64,000 bases of DNA from contig NZ_QXTG01000002.1 of NCBI RefSeq assembly GCF_003581425.1, positions 682,001 to 746,000 on the forward strand. Reading direction: 5' to 3'. This DNA comes from Amnibacterium setariae (GTDB lineage Bacteria > Actinomycetota > Actinomycetes > Actinomycetales > Microbacteriaceae). The position numbers were made by a program, and so were the translations under genes. This document shows positions 9,547 through 17,644 of this stretch, piece after piece. The stretch's first letter is position 1. The number at the start of each line of letters is the position of its first letter. The notes beneath the pieces were generated by a model. The model did not search any database. It had not been told where the DNA came from and worked only from the letters and a program-made list of their open reading frames with translations.

Positions 9547-9619
9547 GGGCGATTGGCGCAGTTGGTAGCGCGCTTCGTTCACACCGAAGAGGTCGTCAGT
9601 TCGAGTCTGGCATCGCCCA
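9547..9619 (+). tRNA. tRNA-Val (anticodon CAC)
   Basis: Acceptor GGGCGAT pairs with ATCGCCC, discriminator A73. The anticodon stem CTTCG/CGAAG encloses TTCACAC (anticodon CAC). It shares most of its acceptor and D-arm with tRNA-Val(GAC) on the other strand 340 bases away, suggesting duplication and inversion. A perfect 13-bp hairpin follows 7 bases after its end. Confidence 0.95.
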
Positions 9620-9626
9620 CCGCACG

Positions 9627-9655
9627 AAGGCCCTGCTCCCGTGGAGCAGGGCCTT
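9627..9655 (+). terminator. Terminator of tRNA-Val(CAC)
   Basis: Perfect 13-bp stem AAGGCCCTGCTCC / GGAGCAGGGCCTT with a 3-base loop, followed by TCTCCCGTT. Confidence 0.85.
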
Positions 9656-9700
9656 CTCCCGTTCCGGGGCGGTGATCTCGACGCTCGCCGGTCTCCCTCC

Positions 9701-9743
9701 CCCGCTGGTCGAGGTGCGAGCGGAGCGAGCCTCGAGACCACGC
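9701..9743. repeat. Palindromic repeat, direct copy of the 3241-3283 unit
   Basis: Reads CCGCTGGTCGAGGTGCGAGCG followed by GAGCGAGCCTCGAGACCACG. It is preceded at about 9670-9690 by a partial copy (GGTGATCTCGACGCTCG). It lies between tRNA-Val and the amt terminator. Confidence 0.75.
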
Positions 9744-9759
9744 GCCCGGGGACGCGGAA

Positions 9760-9787
9760 GGCCCGCTCCGCGGGTGCGGAGCGGGCC
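9760..9787 (-). terminator. Terminator downstream of amt
   Basis: 12-bp stem GGCCCGCTCCGC / GCGGAGCGGGCC with a 4-base loop, just past the amt stop codon. Confidence 0.75.
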
Positions 9788-9806
9788 CTCGTGCGGAGGC
9801 GGAGCG

Positions 9807-11087
9807 TCAGCTGCGGACGATCTCCGCGTCCTCGAACACGTAGCTCTCCTCGCCGTGCACCGTGGTGTCGACGCCGGCGACCTCGTCCTCGCTGTTCACG
9901 CGGAAGCCGATCGTCTTCTGGATGATCCAGCCGATCGCGGCGGCGCTGAAGAACGAGAACACGGTCACCGCGGCGGCGCCCACGAACTGCTGGCCGAGCG
10001 AGGCCGGGCCGAAGCCGAAGAACAGGCCGCGGCCGTTGCCGAAGAGGCCGATGAACAGCGTGCCGATCCAGCCGCCGACGAAGTGGATGCCCACGACGTC
10101 GAGCGAGTCGTCGAAGCCGAGGCGCCACTTCAGGTCGATCGCCAGGGCGCAGACCGCACCGGTGACGAGGCCGAGGACCATGCCCCAGCCCGGCGCCAGG
10201 ATGTTGCACGCGGGGGTGATCGCGACGAGGCCCGCGACCGCGCCGGAGGCGGCGCCGATCGAGGTCGGCTTGCCGTCCTTCAGCTTCTCCACGATCAGCC
10301 AGCCGAGCGTGGCCGCGGCGGGCGCCGCGAGCGTGTTGATCCAGGCGAGGGCGGCGATGCCGTCCACGGCGGCCTCGGAGCCGGCGTTGAAGCCGAACCA
10401 GCCGAACCACAGCAGCGCGGCGCCGAGCAGCGTCAGCGGCACGTTGTGCGGCTTGACCATGCCCTTCGCGAAGCCGACGCGGCGGCCGAGCACGATGGCG
10501 AGCGCGAGGCCCGCGGCGCCGGCGTTGATGTGCACCGCGGTGCCGCCCGCGAAGTCGTTCACGCCGAGCAGGTGGACGATCCAGCCGCCGTCCGTCGTGG
10601 TGCCGTCCTTGCCGAGGGTGAAGTTGAACACCCAGCTCGCGACGGGGAAGTAGACGAGCGTGACCCAGACGCCCGCGAAGACCATCCACGCGCCGAACTT
10701 GGCGCGGTCCGCGATGGCGCCGGAGATCAGCGCGACGGTGATGATCGCGAAGGTCGCCTGGAAGCCGGCGAACGCGAGCGCGTTCAGGTCCGGGCCGCCG
10801 TCCGACGCGGTCAGCTGCGGGATCATCAGGAAGTTCGTGAACGGGTTGCCGATCACGTGCGGGATGACCCAGTCGCTGCCCGAGGTGAACGAGAACGAGT
10901 AGCCGTACAGCACCCAGAGGACGGCGACGAGGGCGATGGCGCCGAAGCTCATCATCATCATGCTGATGACGCTCTTCGCCTTGACCATGCCGCCGTAGAA
11001 GAACGCCACACCGGGCGTCATCAGCAGGACGAGGGCTGCGGCGACCATCAGCCACAGCGAGTTCAAGTTGGTGGTGAGTTGCTCCAT
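9807..11087 (-). CDS. amt: Ammonium transporter (Amt/MEP family)
   Basis: Integral membrane channel for ammonium uptake, 426 residues and about 11 membrane segments. Signature stretches are LMTPGVAFFYGGMV near residue 20, FAGGTAVHINAGAAG with pore histidine H186, and GIHFVGGWIGT with the second pore histidine H335. The cytoplasmic tail ends EDAEIVRS. ATG 11087 is chosen because it starts at the family's usual N-terminus; an upstream in-frame start at 11177 would add an unlikely Arg-rich leader. A four-part GlnR-type operator lies about 120 bases upstream, so expression is probably induced on nitrogen limitation. No glnB or glnD follows; a terminator closes the unit. Confidence 0.97.
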   Translation of the reverse strand: MEQLTTNLNSLWLMVAAALVLLMTPGVAFFYGGMVKAKSVISMMMMSFGAIALVAVLWVLYGYSFSFTSGSDWVIPHVIGNPFTNFLMIPQLTASDGGPDLNALAFAGFQATFAIITVALISGAIADRAKFGAWMVFAGVWVTLVYFPVASWVFNFTLGKDGTTTDGGWIVHLLGVNDFAGGTAVHINAGAAGLALAIVLGRRVGFAKGMVKPHNVPLTLLGAALLWFGWFGFNAGSEAAVDGIAALAWINTLAAPAAATLGWLIVEKLKDGKPTSIGAASGAVAGLVAITPACNILAPGWGMVLGLVTGAVCALAIDLKWRLGFDDSLDVVGIHFVGGWIGTLFIGLFGNGRGLFFGFGPASLGQQFVGAAAVTVFSFFSAAAIGWIIQKTIGFRVNSEDEVAGVDTTVHGEESYVFEDAEIVRS

Positions 11088-11207
11088 AGGAGAGCCGGGG
11101 ACCTCTCTGTGCGTGCGGGAGGGAGGTTCCCGTGCCCGTTCCGCGGTGTGCCGGCCGAACCTGTTCCGCGCATGCACGGGAAGCCGATCAGAGTGTGGAG
11201 GGTCGAC

Positions 11208-11245
11208 GTTTCACCGCCCGACGCGCCGTGTTTCCCGCCGGTTAC
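11208..11245 (-). promoter_or_regulatory. GlnR-type operator upstream of amt
   Basis: Read on the minus strand: GTAAC-n6-GAAAC-n6-CGTCG-n6-GAAAC. Three of four half-elements match the actinobacterial GlnR consensus (gTnAC-n6-GaAAC repeated) exactly, with correct spacing; the third is degenerate. It lies 121 bases upstream of the amt start. A matching box precedes glnA. Confidence 0.85.
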
Positions 11246-11312
11246 GAAATGGGCCCCGGTGTGAACGTCGTGTTACGGCGCCCTCCGGAGGCGCCCTGAA
11301 CGGCCCTCGAGG

Positions 11313-12326
11313 TCAGGCGGCGCCCGCGTGCGTCATCGCCACGAGGCGCGAGATCGCCCGCAGGTACTTCTTCCGGTAGCCGCCGGCGAGCATGTCCTCG
11401 CCGAACACCCGGTCGAGCGGCGTCCCGCCCGCGACGATGCGCACCTGCGCGTCGTAGAGGCGGTCGACGAGCGCGACGAAGCGCAGCGCCTCCGTCTGCC
11501 CGGGCAGCGGCGCCACGTCGAGCAGCCCCGCGGTGCGCAGCCCGTCGACGAGGCCGACGTAGCGCGCGGGGTGCACGGAGGAGAGGTGCTCGACGAGCGC
11601 GCCGAACTCGTCGACCGTGGTGCCCGGCTCCTCCGACAGGGCCAGGACGGCGTCGTCCCCGGCGACGAGCGCGGACTCGGCGGCGTCGCGGCGCCGGTAG
11701 TCGAGCCCGCCGATGCGGACGGTGGTGAACCGGTCGGAGAGCCCCTGGATCTCGCGGAGGAAGTCCGCGGCGGCGAAGCGCCCCTCCCCCAGGGCGTTCG
11801 GCGGCGTGTTCGAGGTCGCGCCGATCCGGGTGCCGCCCTGCACGAGCTCGCCGAGCAGCCGCGACATGAGCATCGTGTCGCCCGGGTCGTCCAGCTCGAA
11901 CTCGTCGATCGCGATGAGGGTCGCGCCGGACAGCAGGCGCACCGCCTCCGCGTAGCCGAGCGCGCCGACGAGAGCCGTGTACTCGATGAAGGTGCCGAAG
12001 TACTTGCGGCCGGGCGCCAGGTGCCAGAGCGCCGCGAGCAGGTGCGTCTTGCCGACGCCGAACCCGCCGTCGAGGTAGAGGCCGGGCCGCTCGGGCGGCT
12101 TCGGCCCGCGGCGGAACAGGCCGCCGGTCCGGGGGCCCCAGCCGGCCGCGAAGACGCGGACCGACTCCACGGCCTCCGCCTGCGACGGGTGCTCCGGATC
12201 GGGCCGGTAGTTCTCGAGGCGCGCCTCCGCGAACTGCCGCGGCGGCACCAGCGAGGCGGCCATCCGGGCGGGGTCGACCTGCGGCACGAGGTCCGCGAGG
12301 CGCCGGTGGGCGGTCACGAGCGCCAT
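11313..12326 (-). CDS. zapE: ZapE/AFG1-like AAA+ ATPase
   Basis: 337-residue P-loop ATPase of the AFG1/ZapE family. In E. coli ZapE binds the divisome under stress; the role in actinobacteria is not established. The Walker A GGFGVGKTHLL lies near residues 90-100, the Walker B LIAIDEFELDD near 142-152, and a sensor-like ATSNTPP follows. The C-terminal VFGEDMLAGGYRKKYLRAISRL is typical of the family. Start ATG 12326. It faces a divergently transcribed rhodanese gene across 129 bases that must hold both promoters. Confidence 0.88.
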   Translation of the reverse strand: MALVTAHRRLADLVPQVDPARMAASLVPPRQFAEARLENYRPDPEHPSQAEAVESVRVFAAGWGPRTGGLFRRGPKPPERPGLYLDGGFGVGKTHLLAALWHLAPGRKYFGTFIEYTALVGALGYAEAVRLLSGATLIAIDEFELDDPGDTMLMSRLLGELVQGGTRIGATSNTPPNALGEGRFAAADFLREIQGLSDRFTTVRIGGLDYRRRDAAESALVAGDDAVLALSEEPGTTVDEFGALVEHLSSVHPARYVGLVDGLRTAGLLDVAPLPGQTEALRFVALVDRLYDAQVRIVAGGTPLDRVFGEDMLAGGYRKKYLRAISRLVAMTHAGAA

Positions 12327-12455
12327 GCGGCGTCACAGAAGCGGGCTCGCGGCACGGTCGTCACTCCTCGTGCATAGGGTCGGGACGTGCCGCTTCCACG
12401 GCGCAGGCAGCGTAGCGCCGGCGTCCCGAGCGGCCGGCGAGCACGAGGAGGACCC

Positions 12456-13352
12456 ATGGCAGACGACGACGGCGCGCGCTTCGCGGAGTACGCCCACCCG
12501 GAACGGCTCGTGTCGACCGACTGGCTGGCCGAGCACCTCGGCGACGAGGGCCTCGTCGTCATCGAGTCCGACGAGGACGTGCTGCTGTACGAGACCGGCC
12601 ACATCCCCGGCGCGGTCAAGGTCGACTGGCACACGGACCTCAACGACCCGGTGACCCGCGACTACGTCGACGGCGAGTCGTTCGCCGCGCTCTTCGGCCG
12701 GCTCGGCATCGGCCGCGACGACACGCTGGTCGTCTACGGCGACAAGAGCAACTGGTGGGCCGCCTACGCGCTCTGGGTCTTCACGCTCTTCGGCCACCGC
12801 GACGTGCGCCTCCTCGACGGCGGCCGGGCGAAGTGGATCGCGGAGGAGCGCCCGCTCACCCGCGACGCGACCGAGCGCCCCGCCACGGACTACCCGGTCG
12901 TCGAGCGCGACGACAGCGGCGTGCGCGCCTTCCGCGAGGACGTGCTCGAGCACTTCGGCTCGCCGCTCATCGACGTGCGCAGCCCCCTCGAGTACAGCGG
13001 CGAGCGCACGACCGCGCCCGAGTACCCGGAGGAGTCCGCGCTGCGCGCCGGCCACATCCCGACGGCGCAGAACGTGCCGTGGGCGAAGGCGGCGGCCGAG
13101 GACGGCACGTTCAAGGGCCGCGCCGACCTCGAGGCGATCTACCAGGACGGCGCGGGGCTCGCTCCGGGCGACGACGTGATCGCCTACTGCCGGATCGGCG
13201 AGCGCTCCAGCCACACCTGGTTCGTGCTGACCCACCTGCTCGGCTACGAGAAGGTGCGCAACTACGACGGCTCGTGGACCGAGTGGGGCAGCTCCGTGCG
13301 GGTCCCGATCGTCAGGGGCGAGCAGCCGGGCGGGGTACCGTCTCGGGCGTGA
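12456..13352 (+). CDS. sseA: Thiosulfate/3-mercaptopyruvate sulfurtransferase (two rhodanese domains)
   Basis: 298 residues with an inactive N-terminal rhodanese domain (about 15-130) and a catalytic C-terminal domain whose loop CRIGERSS carries the persulfide cysteine C245. It transfers sulfane sulfur from thiosulfate or 3-mercaptopyruvate to an acceptor. The start ATG 12456 follows GAGGAG by about 5 bases. The stop overlaps the sufE-like start by four bases (GTGA), which suggests the two proteins pass sulfur in one pathway. Whether the donor is thiosulfate or mercaptopyruvate cannot be read from the loop with certainty, so the symbol is tentative. Confidence 0.88.
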   Translation: MADDDGARFAEYAHPERLVSTDWLAEHLGDEGLVVIESDEDVLLYETGHIPGAVKVDWHTDLNDPVTRDYVDGESFAALFGRLGIGRDDTLVVYGDKSNWWAAYALWVFTLFGHRDVRLLDGGRAKWIAEERPLTRDATERPATDYPVVERDDSGVRAFREDVLEHFGSPLIDVRSPLEYSGERTTAPEYPEESALRAGHIPTAQNVPWAKAAAEDGTFKGRADLEAIYQDGAGLAPGDDVIAYCRIGERSSHTWFVLTHLLGYEKVRNYDGSWTEWGSSVRVPIVRGEQPGGVPSRA

Positions 13353-13768
13353 GCACCCCCGCAGGCCTCGAGGCCATCCGCGAGGAGTTCCTCGCCGTCG
13401 AGCCCCGCGACCGGCTCCTGCTGCTGCTCGAGTTCGCCGACGACCTGCCGCCGCTCCCGGAGCGGTACGGGGACGCGCCGGAGCTGCTCGAGCGCGTGCC
13501 GGAGTGCCAGGCGCCCGTCTTCGTGAAGGCGGAGGTCGCGGACGACGGCGTGCACGTGCACGCGACGGCGCCGGCGGAGGCGCCGACGACGCGCGGGTTC
13601 GCCTCCGTGCTCGCGCACGGGCTCGAAGGCCTCAGCCGCGAGGAGGCGCTCGCGGTGCCGGACGACTTCCCCGACACCCTGGGGCTGACCGCCGCGGTGT
13701 CGCCGCTGCGCCTGCGCGGGATGAGCGGCATGCTCGCCCGCATCAAGCGTCAGCTGCGCGAGGCGTAG
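13349..13768 (+). CDS. sufE: SufE-family sulfur acceptor
   Basis: 139-residue Fe-S assembly helper. In characterised systems SufE accepts persulfide sulfur from SufS on an exposed cysteine; here the likely residue is C53 in [11 protein letters not shown]. Other family features are the [18 protein letters not shown] helix and loop near the start, and the C-terminal [16 protein letters not shown]. The GTG start overlaps the upstream rhodanese stop. Pairing with a rhodanese rather than SufS is a common actinobacterial arrangement and suggests the rhodanese can load it, but that is inference. Confidence 0.88.
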   Translation: MSTPAGLEAIREEFLAVEPRDRLLLLLEFADDLPPLPERYGDAPELLERVPECQAPVFVKAEVADDGVHVHATAPAEAPTTRGFASVLAHGLEGLSREEALAVPDDFPDTLGLTAAVSPLRLRGMSGMLARIKRQLREA

Positions 13769-13770
13769 GC

Positions 13771-14481
13771 GTGCCCGTCGTCGACGCGCTCCTCCCGGCG
13801 CCGACCGAGCGGGTCGACCTCGACCGCGAGGCGCTGCGCGCCTGGCTCGACGAGCGGTACGGCCTGGAGGGCGACGCGTGGGTCCGGGTGAACCTGGTGA
13901 CCGCGCTCGGCGGGCAGACGACCGCCTCCGACGGCACCTCGGACGGGCTGACCGGCGGGATCGACCGGCTGCTGCTCGCCGTGCTGCGGCGCAGCGCCGA
14001 CGTCGTGCTCGTGGGCGCGGGCACGCTGCGTGCAGAGCGCCTCGGCATGCCGCGGACCGCGGCCCTCGCCGTCGCGACGCGGCGGGGCGACCTCGACCCC
14101 GCGATCCTCCCGGAGCCGTCCGCCGACGGACGTCGCGCGCTCGTGGTGTGCCCGCACCGGGTGGCGCCCGCGCTGCGGGACCGCCTCGGCGACCGCGGCA
14201 GGGTGCTCGCCGTGAACGGCGACCCGAGCACGACGCCGGCGCTGCTCGTCGAGGCGCTCGCCTCGGAGGGGCTGCACCGGGTCGTCTGCGAGGGCGGGGC
14301 GGAGCTCGCGGGCCGGCTGGTCACCGCGGGGGTCGTCGACGAGCTCGACCTGACCTCGGCGCCGCTGCTCGCGGGCGGCGGTCCGTCGCTCAGAGCGCTG
14401 GGCGGGGCCTGGTCGCTCGTCGGCCTGCTGCACGACGAGACGGATCGGCTGTACGCGCGCTGGCGGGCTCCGGAGCGCTGA
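13771..14481 (+). CDS. RibD C-terminal-domain reductase (pyrimidine/dihydrofolate reductase fold)
   Basis: 236 residues from GTG 13771, two bases after sufE ends. It has the NADPH-dependent reductase fold of the RibD C-terminal domain: VNLVTALGGQTTASDGTS near the start, VLVGAGTLRAERLG in the middle, VVCEGGAELAGRLVTAGVVDELDLTSAPLLAGGG near the end. No deaminase domain is fused and no riboflavin genes are nearby, so the substrate is uncertain; lone copies are usually annotated as pyrimidine reductase family proteins. Its 3' end overlaps the convergent hydrolase gene by 92 bases. Confidence 0.85.
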   Translation: MPVVDALLPAPTERVDLDREALRAWLDERYGLEGDAWVRVNLVTALGGQTTASDGTSDGLTGGIDRLLLAVLRRSADVVLVGAGTLRAERLGMPRTAALAVATRRGDLDPAILPEPSADGRRALVVCPHRVAPALRDRLGDRGRVLAVNGDPSTTPALLVEALASEGLHRVVCEGGAELAGRLVTAGVVDELDLTSAPLLAGGGPSLRALGGAWSLVGLLHDETDRLYARWRAPER

Positions 14482-15625
14482 GCCGCTCGAGGCGGGGCCG
14501 GTCCCCGTCGAGCCAGGCGGCGAGCGCCCCCTCCCACCGGTCGGGGTCGAGGTTCCAGAGCCGGGTGTGCCGGGCGCCGACGAACGGCACGAGCCGCACG
14601 AGGTCGGGCCGGGCGGCCGCGAACCGGTGCGCGACCTCGGGCGGCGCGACGCCGTCGTCCTCGCTCTGCAGCACGAGCACCGGCACGGCCAGGTCCGCCG
14701 GGTCCGCGGCCTCCCCCGGCCGCACGTCGAGCCCGTCCGCGCCGAGCAGCCGGCCCATCGGACCGGTGAGCAGCGAGAGGGCGCCGCGGGCGACCGGCTC
14801 GGGCACGCCCTCCCCGCGGGCGAGCAGCGCGCGGGCGCCGTCGAGCACCGGCGAGTCGAGCACGACGCCCGTGATCACCTCCCGCACCCGCGAGCGCTGC
14901 GCCGTCGCGAGCACGATCGAGGCCCCGGAGGACCAGCCGACGAGCAGCACCTCGTTCGCGCCGGCTTCGAGCGCGTGGAGGATGGCCGACTCGACGTCGA
15001 CCCACTCCGCGTCGGTCACCGCGTACCGGGCCGAGTCGCCGACCGGCGCCTCGCCGTCGCCGCGGTAGGCGGGCACGAGCACCGTCCGCCCCGCGGCGAG
15101 CAGCGCCGGCACGGCGCGGAGCGCCTCCTGCCGGACCGAGGACCGGCCGTGCACGAGCACCGCCCAGCGCGAGCCGTCGCCGCCGGGGACCACCCAGGCG
15201 GGCACGGCGCCCTGCGTCGTCTGCACGCGCTCCGAGCGGTACGGGACGCCGAACGACTCCGGGCTCAGCCACATCCACCCGTTGAAGCGGCCCTCCCGCG
15301 CCTCGGTGAGGTCGCCCGCGTCCACGCCGAGCAGCTCGCGCAGCACCCCGTCGTCGTCGACGCCGAGCACCGCGCCGACCCGCGCGTGCCCGCGGCCCTC
15401 CGCGAACCAGAAGCTGTACCGGCCGGGCAGCAGCGCGTCCCGGGTCGGCGCGAACCGGATCGTGCCCCCGGCGAGGTCCACGCCGAGCACCGCGGTCGCG
15501 CGCTGCTTCCTCGGCGACGCCATGCGGCGCGCCGTCCTGGCGGTGAGCGCCCCGGTGACGAGCGCGCCCGCGGCGAGCACCGCCGCCGCCGCGACCCCGC
15601 GGGCGGGGTCGACGCGTGCCGCCAT
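14390..15625 (-). CDS. Alpha/beta hydrolase, membrane-anchored
   Basis: 411 residues from ATG 15625. A hydrophobic N-terminal segment, AAAVLAAGALVTGAL, could anchor it in the membrane. A domain of unknown function covers about 40-130. The hydrolase domain follows, with nucleophile elbow VGWSSGAS (Ser), an acid in the DDGVAPPE loop, and a His in GARHTRLW. The C-terminal 40 residues are Arg/Ala-rich, lie over the end of the convergent RibD-like gene, and may not be conserved. Substrate unknown; peptidase, esterase or lipase roles are all possible. Confidence 0.82.
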   Translation of the reverse strand: MAARVDPARGVAAAAVLAAGALVTGALTARTARRMASPRKQRATAVLGVDLAGGTIRFAPTRDALLPGRYSFWFAEGRGHARVGAVLGVDDDGVLRELLGVDAGDLTEAREGRFNGWMWLSPESFGVPYRSERVQTTQGAVPAWVVPGGDGSRWAVLVHGRSSVRQEALRAVPALLAAGRTVLVPAYRGDGEAPVGDSARYAVTDAEWVDVESAILHALEAGANEVLLVGWSSGASIVLATAQRSRVREVITGVVLDSPVLDGARALLARGEGVPEPVARGALSLLTGPMGRLLGADGLDVRPGEAADPADLAVPVLVLQSEDDGVAPPEVAHRFAAARPDLVRLVPFVGARHTRLWNLDPDRWEGALAAWLDGDRPRLERLSAPEPASARTADPSRRAAGRRATRPRPAL

Positions 15626-15730
15626 CGCCCCTCCCGCCTCCGGACCCGTCAGCGCATCGTATTGGTGCGGAGTCCGGCCGTGCGCCGCGTGCCGACGGGC
15701 CTCGCGGGAGGGCCGTCGTACACTCCCCCC

Positions 15731-16318
15731 GTGCCCGGACCGAGCGGAACGTCGGCGCCGTTCGAGCAGGCGCGGGCCTCCGTCGCGGGCGCGCGGCTCC
15801 GGAACGACCTCGTCGTGACCGAGATCCCCTCGCCCACCCGCGTCGCGCCGTTCTCGCTCGCCCTCGCGGGCGACGTCCGCCAACGGATCCACGGCGAGGA
15901 CTCCGAGCTCGGCACCGGCCGCTTCATCCTCCTCCACGACCCCGCGGGTCAGGAGGCGTGGGACGGCGACTTCCGCGTGGTCTGCTTCGCGCAGGCGCCG
16001 CTCGAGACCGACATCGGCACCGACCCGTTCCTCGCGGAGGTGACCTGGTCGTGGCTCACCGACGCGCTCGAGGTGCGCGGCGCCGAGTACACGGCCGCGT
16101 CCGGCACGGCCACCACGATCGTCTCCTCCGGCTTCGGCGAGCTGGCCGACCAGGGCACCGGCGCGAAGGTCGAGCTGCGCGCCTCCTGGACGCCGACCGA
16201 CCTCGACCTCGGCAAGCATGTGGAAGGGTGGGGCGAGTTGCTGTGCATGCTCGCCGGCCTCCCGCCGGCGGCAGAGGGAGTGAGTGTGCTGTCCGCACGA
16301 CGAGCAGGGCGTGACTGA
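15731..16318 (+). CDS. DUF3000 family protein
   Basis: 195 residues from GTG 15731. It matches the actinobacterial DUF3000 pattern: an N-terminal helix FEQARASVAGARLR, a mixed beta core with GRFILLHDPAGQEAWDG, an acidic strand LAEVTWSWLTDAL, and a C-terminal GWGELLCMLAGLPP. Function is unknown. DUF3000 genes are regularly found directly upstream of an RNase D gene in actinobacteria, as here, where the two reading frames overlap, suggesting coupling. No signal peptide, membrane segment or catalytic motif is apparent. Confidence 0.85.
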   Translation: MPGPSGTSAPFEQARASVAGARLRNDLVVTEIPSPTRVAPFSLALAGDVRQRIHGEDSELGTGRFILLHDPAGQEAWDGDFRVVCFAQAPLETDIGTDPFLAEVTWSWLTDALEVRGAEYTAASGTATTIVSSGFGELADQGTGAKVELRASWTPTDLDLGKHVEGWGELLCMLAGLPPAAEGVSVLSARRAGRD

Positions 16319-17552
16319 CGCCGCCGAGGGGCCCACGCTGCCGGACGCGAAGCCGGCCGAGCCGGTCCGGGTCGTCGACGACCCCGAAGGCTACGCGGAC
16401 GCCGTGCGCCGCATCGCCGCCGGGACCGGTCCCATCGCCGTCGATGCGGAGCGCGCCAGCGGCTTCCGCTATTCGCAGCGCGCCTACCTGATCCAGCTCT
16501 TCCGCCGCGGCTCCGGCACGGTGCTGCTCGACCCGATCGCGTTCGACGACCTGTCCGAGCTCGCCGACGCGATGCGCGACGCCGAGTGGGTGCTGCACGC
16601 GGCGAGCCAGGACCTCCCCTGCCTCCGCGAGGTCGGCCTCGAGCCGGAGCGGATCTTCGACACGGAGCTCGGCGCGCGGCTCCTCGGCTTCGAGCGGGTC
16701 GGTCTCGGCGCGGTCGTCGAGCGCCTCCTCGGCCTCCACCTCGCCAAGGAGCACTCCGCCGCCGACTGGTCGACGCGGCCGCTGCCCACGCCCTGGCTCG
16801 TCTACGCCGCGCTCGACGTCGAGCTGCTGCTCGACGTCCGCGACGCGGAGGAGGAGCTGCTCGCGGCGGCCGGCAAGGCCGAGATCGCCGAGCAGGAGTT
16901 CGAGGCGGTCCGCACGAAGGAGGCGCGGCCCGCTCCCGCCGAGCCCTGGCGCCGCCTCTCCGGGCTGCACACCGTGCGCGGGGCCCGGAACCTCGCGGTC
17001 GCCCGCGCGCTCTGGCAGGCGCGGGACGCCTACGCGCGCGAGATCGACTCGGCCCCGGGTCGCCTCGTGCCGGACGCGTCGCTCGTCGCCGCGTCGAAGA
17101 CGCCGCCCGCCAGCAAGCGGGAGCTCGCCGCGATGCGCAGCTTCAGCGGCCGCGCGAGCCGGTCGGAGATCGACCGCTGGTGGTCCGCCGTGGAGGCCGG
17201 GCTCGCGAGCGCCGACCTGCCCGCGACGCGCGTGCCGTCGGAGGCGCTGCCGCCGCCCCGGGCATGGGCGGACCGCAACCCGGAGGCGGATCGGCGGCTG
17301 AAGGCCGCGCGCCCGGCGGTCGCGGCCATCGCCGAGACCATGTCGCTGCCGGCCGAGAACCTCCTCCCGCCCGAGGCGCTGCGGCGCACCGCGTGGGAGC
17401 CGCCGGAGTCGTTCGACGCGCGCTCGATCGGCGACGCGCTCGCCGCGCACGGCGCCAGGCCCTGGCAGATCGTGGCGACGGCACAAGCGATCGGCGAAGC
17501 CTTTGTGGCAGCCGCACAAGAGGTCCCGGATCCCGCAGGATCGCCCTCGTAG
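16284..17552 (+). CDS. rnd: Ribonuclease D (HRDC domain)
   Basis: 3'-5' exoribonuclease for RNA maturation and decay, about 422 residues. DEDD exonuclease motifs are visible: IAVDAERASG (Exo I, about 54-62), LHAASQDLPCL (Exo II), and the TPWLVYAALDVELL segment (Exo III). An HRDC nucleic-acid-binding domain lies around 225-305 and a second helical repeat toward the end. Start is GTG 16284, with AGAGGGAG just upstream; GTG 16311, nine codons on, is the alternative. Either start overlaps the DUF3000 gene end. Neighbours downstream are beta-oxidation genes, with a 92-base gap. Confidence 0.9.
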   Translation: MCCPHDEQGVTDAAEGPTLPDAKPAEPVRVVDDPEGYADAVRRIAAGTGPIAVDAERASGFRYSQRAYLIQLFRRGSGTVLLDPIAFDDLSELADAMRDAEWVLHAASQDLPCLREVGLEPERIFDTELGARLLGFERVGLGAVVERLLGLHLAKEHSAADWSTRPLPTPWLVYAALDVELLLDVRDAEEELLAAAGKAEIAEQEFEAVRTKEARPAPAEPWRRLSGLHTVRGARNLAVARALWQARDAYAREIDSAPGRLVPDASLVAASKTPPASKRELAAMRSFSGRASRSEIDRWWSAVEAGLASADLPATRVPSEALPPPRAWADRNPEADRRLKAARPAVAAIAETMSLPAENLLPPEALRRTAWEPPESFDARSIGDALAAHGARPWQIVATAQAIGEAFVAAAQEVPDPAGSPS

Positions 17553-17644
17553 GTGTCCTGCAGCCGATTCGGCCGCGCCGCGGCCGGACGGCAGGATCCT
17601 CCAGGCCCGTTTCCCGGGTCGGAGACGCGAGGAGTGCGAACAGC

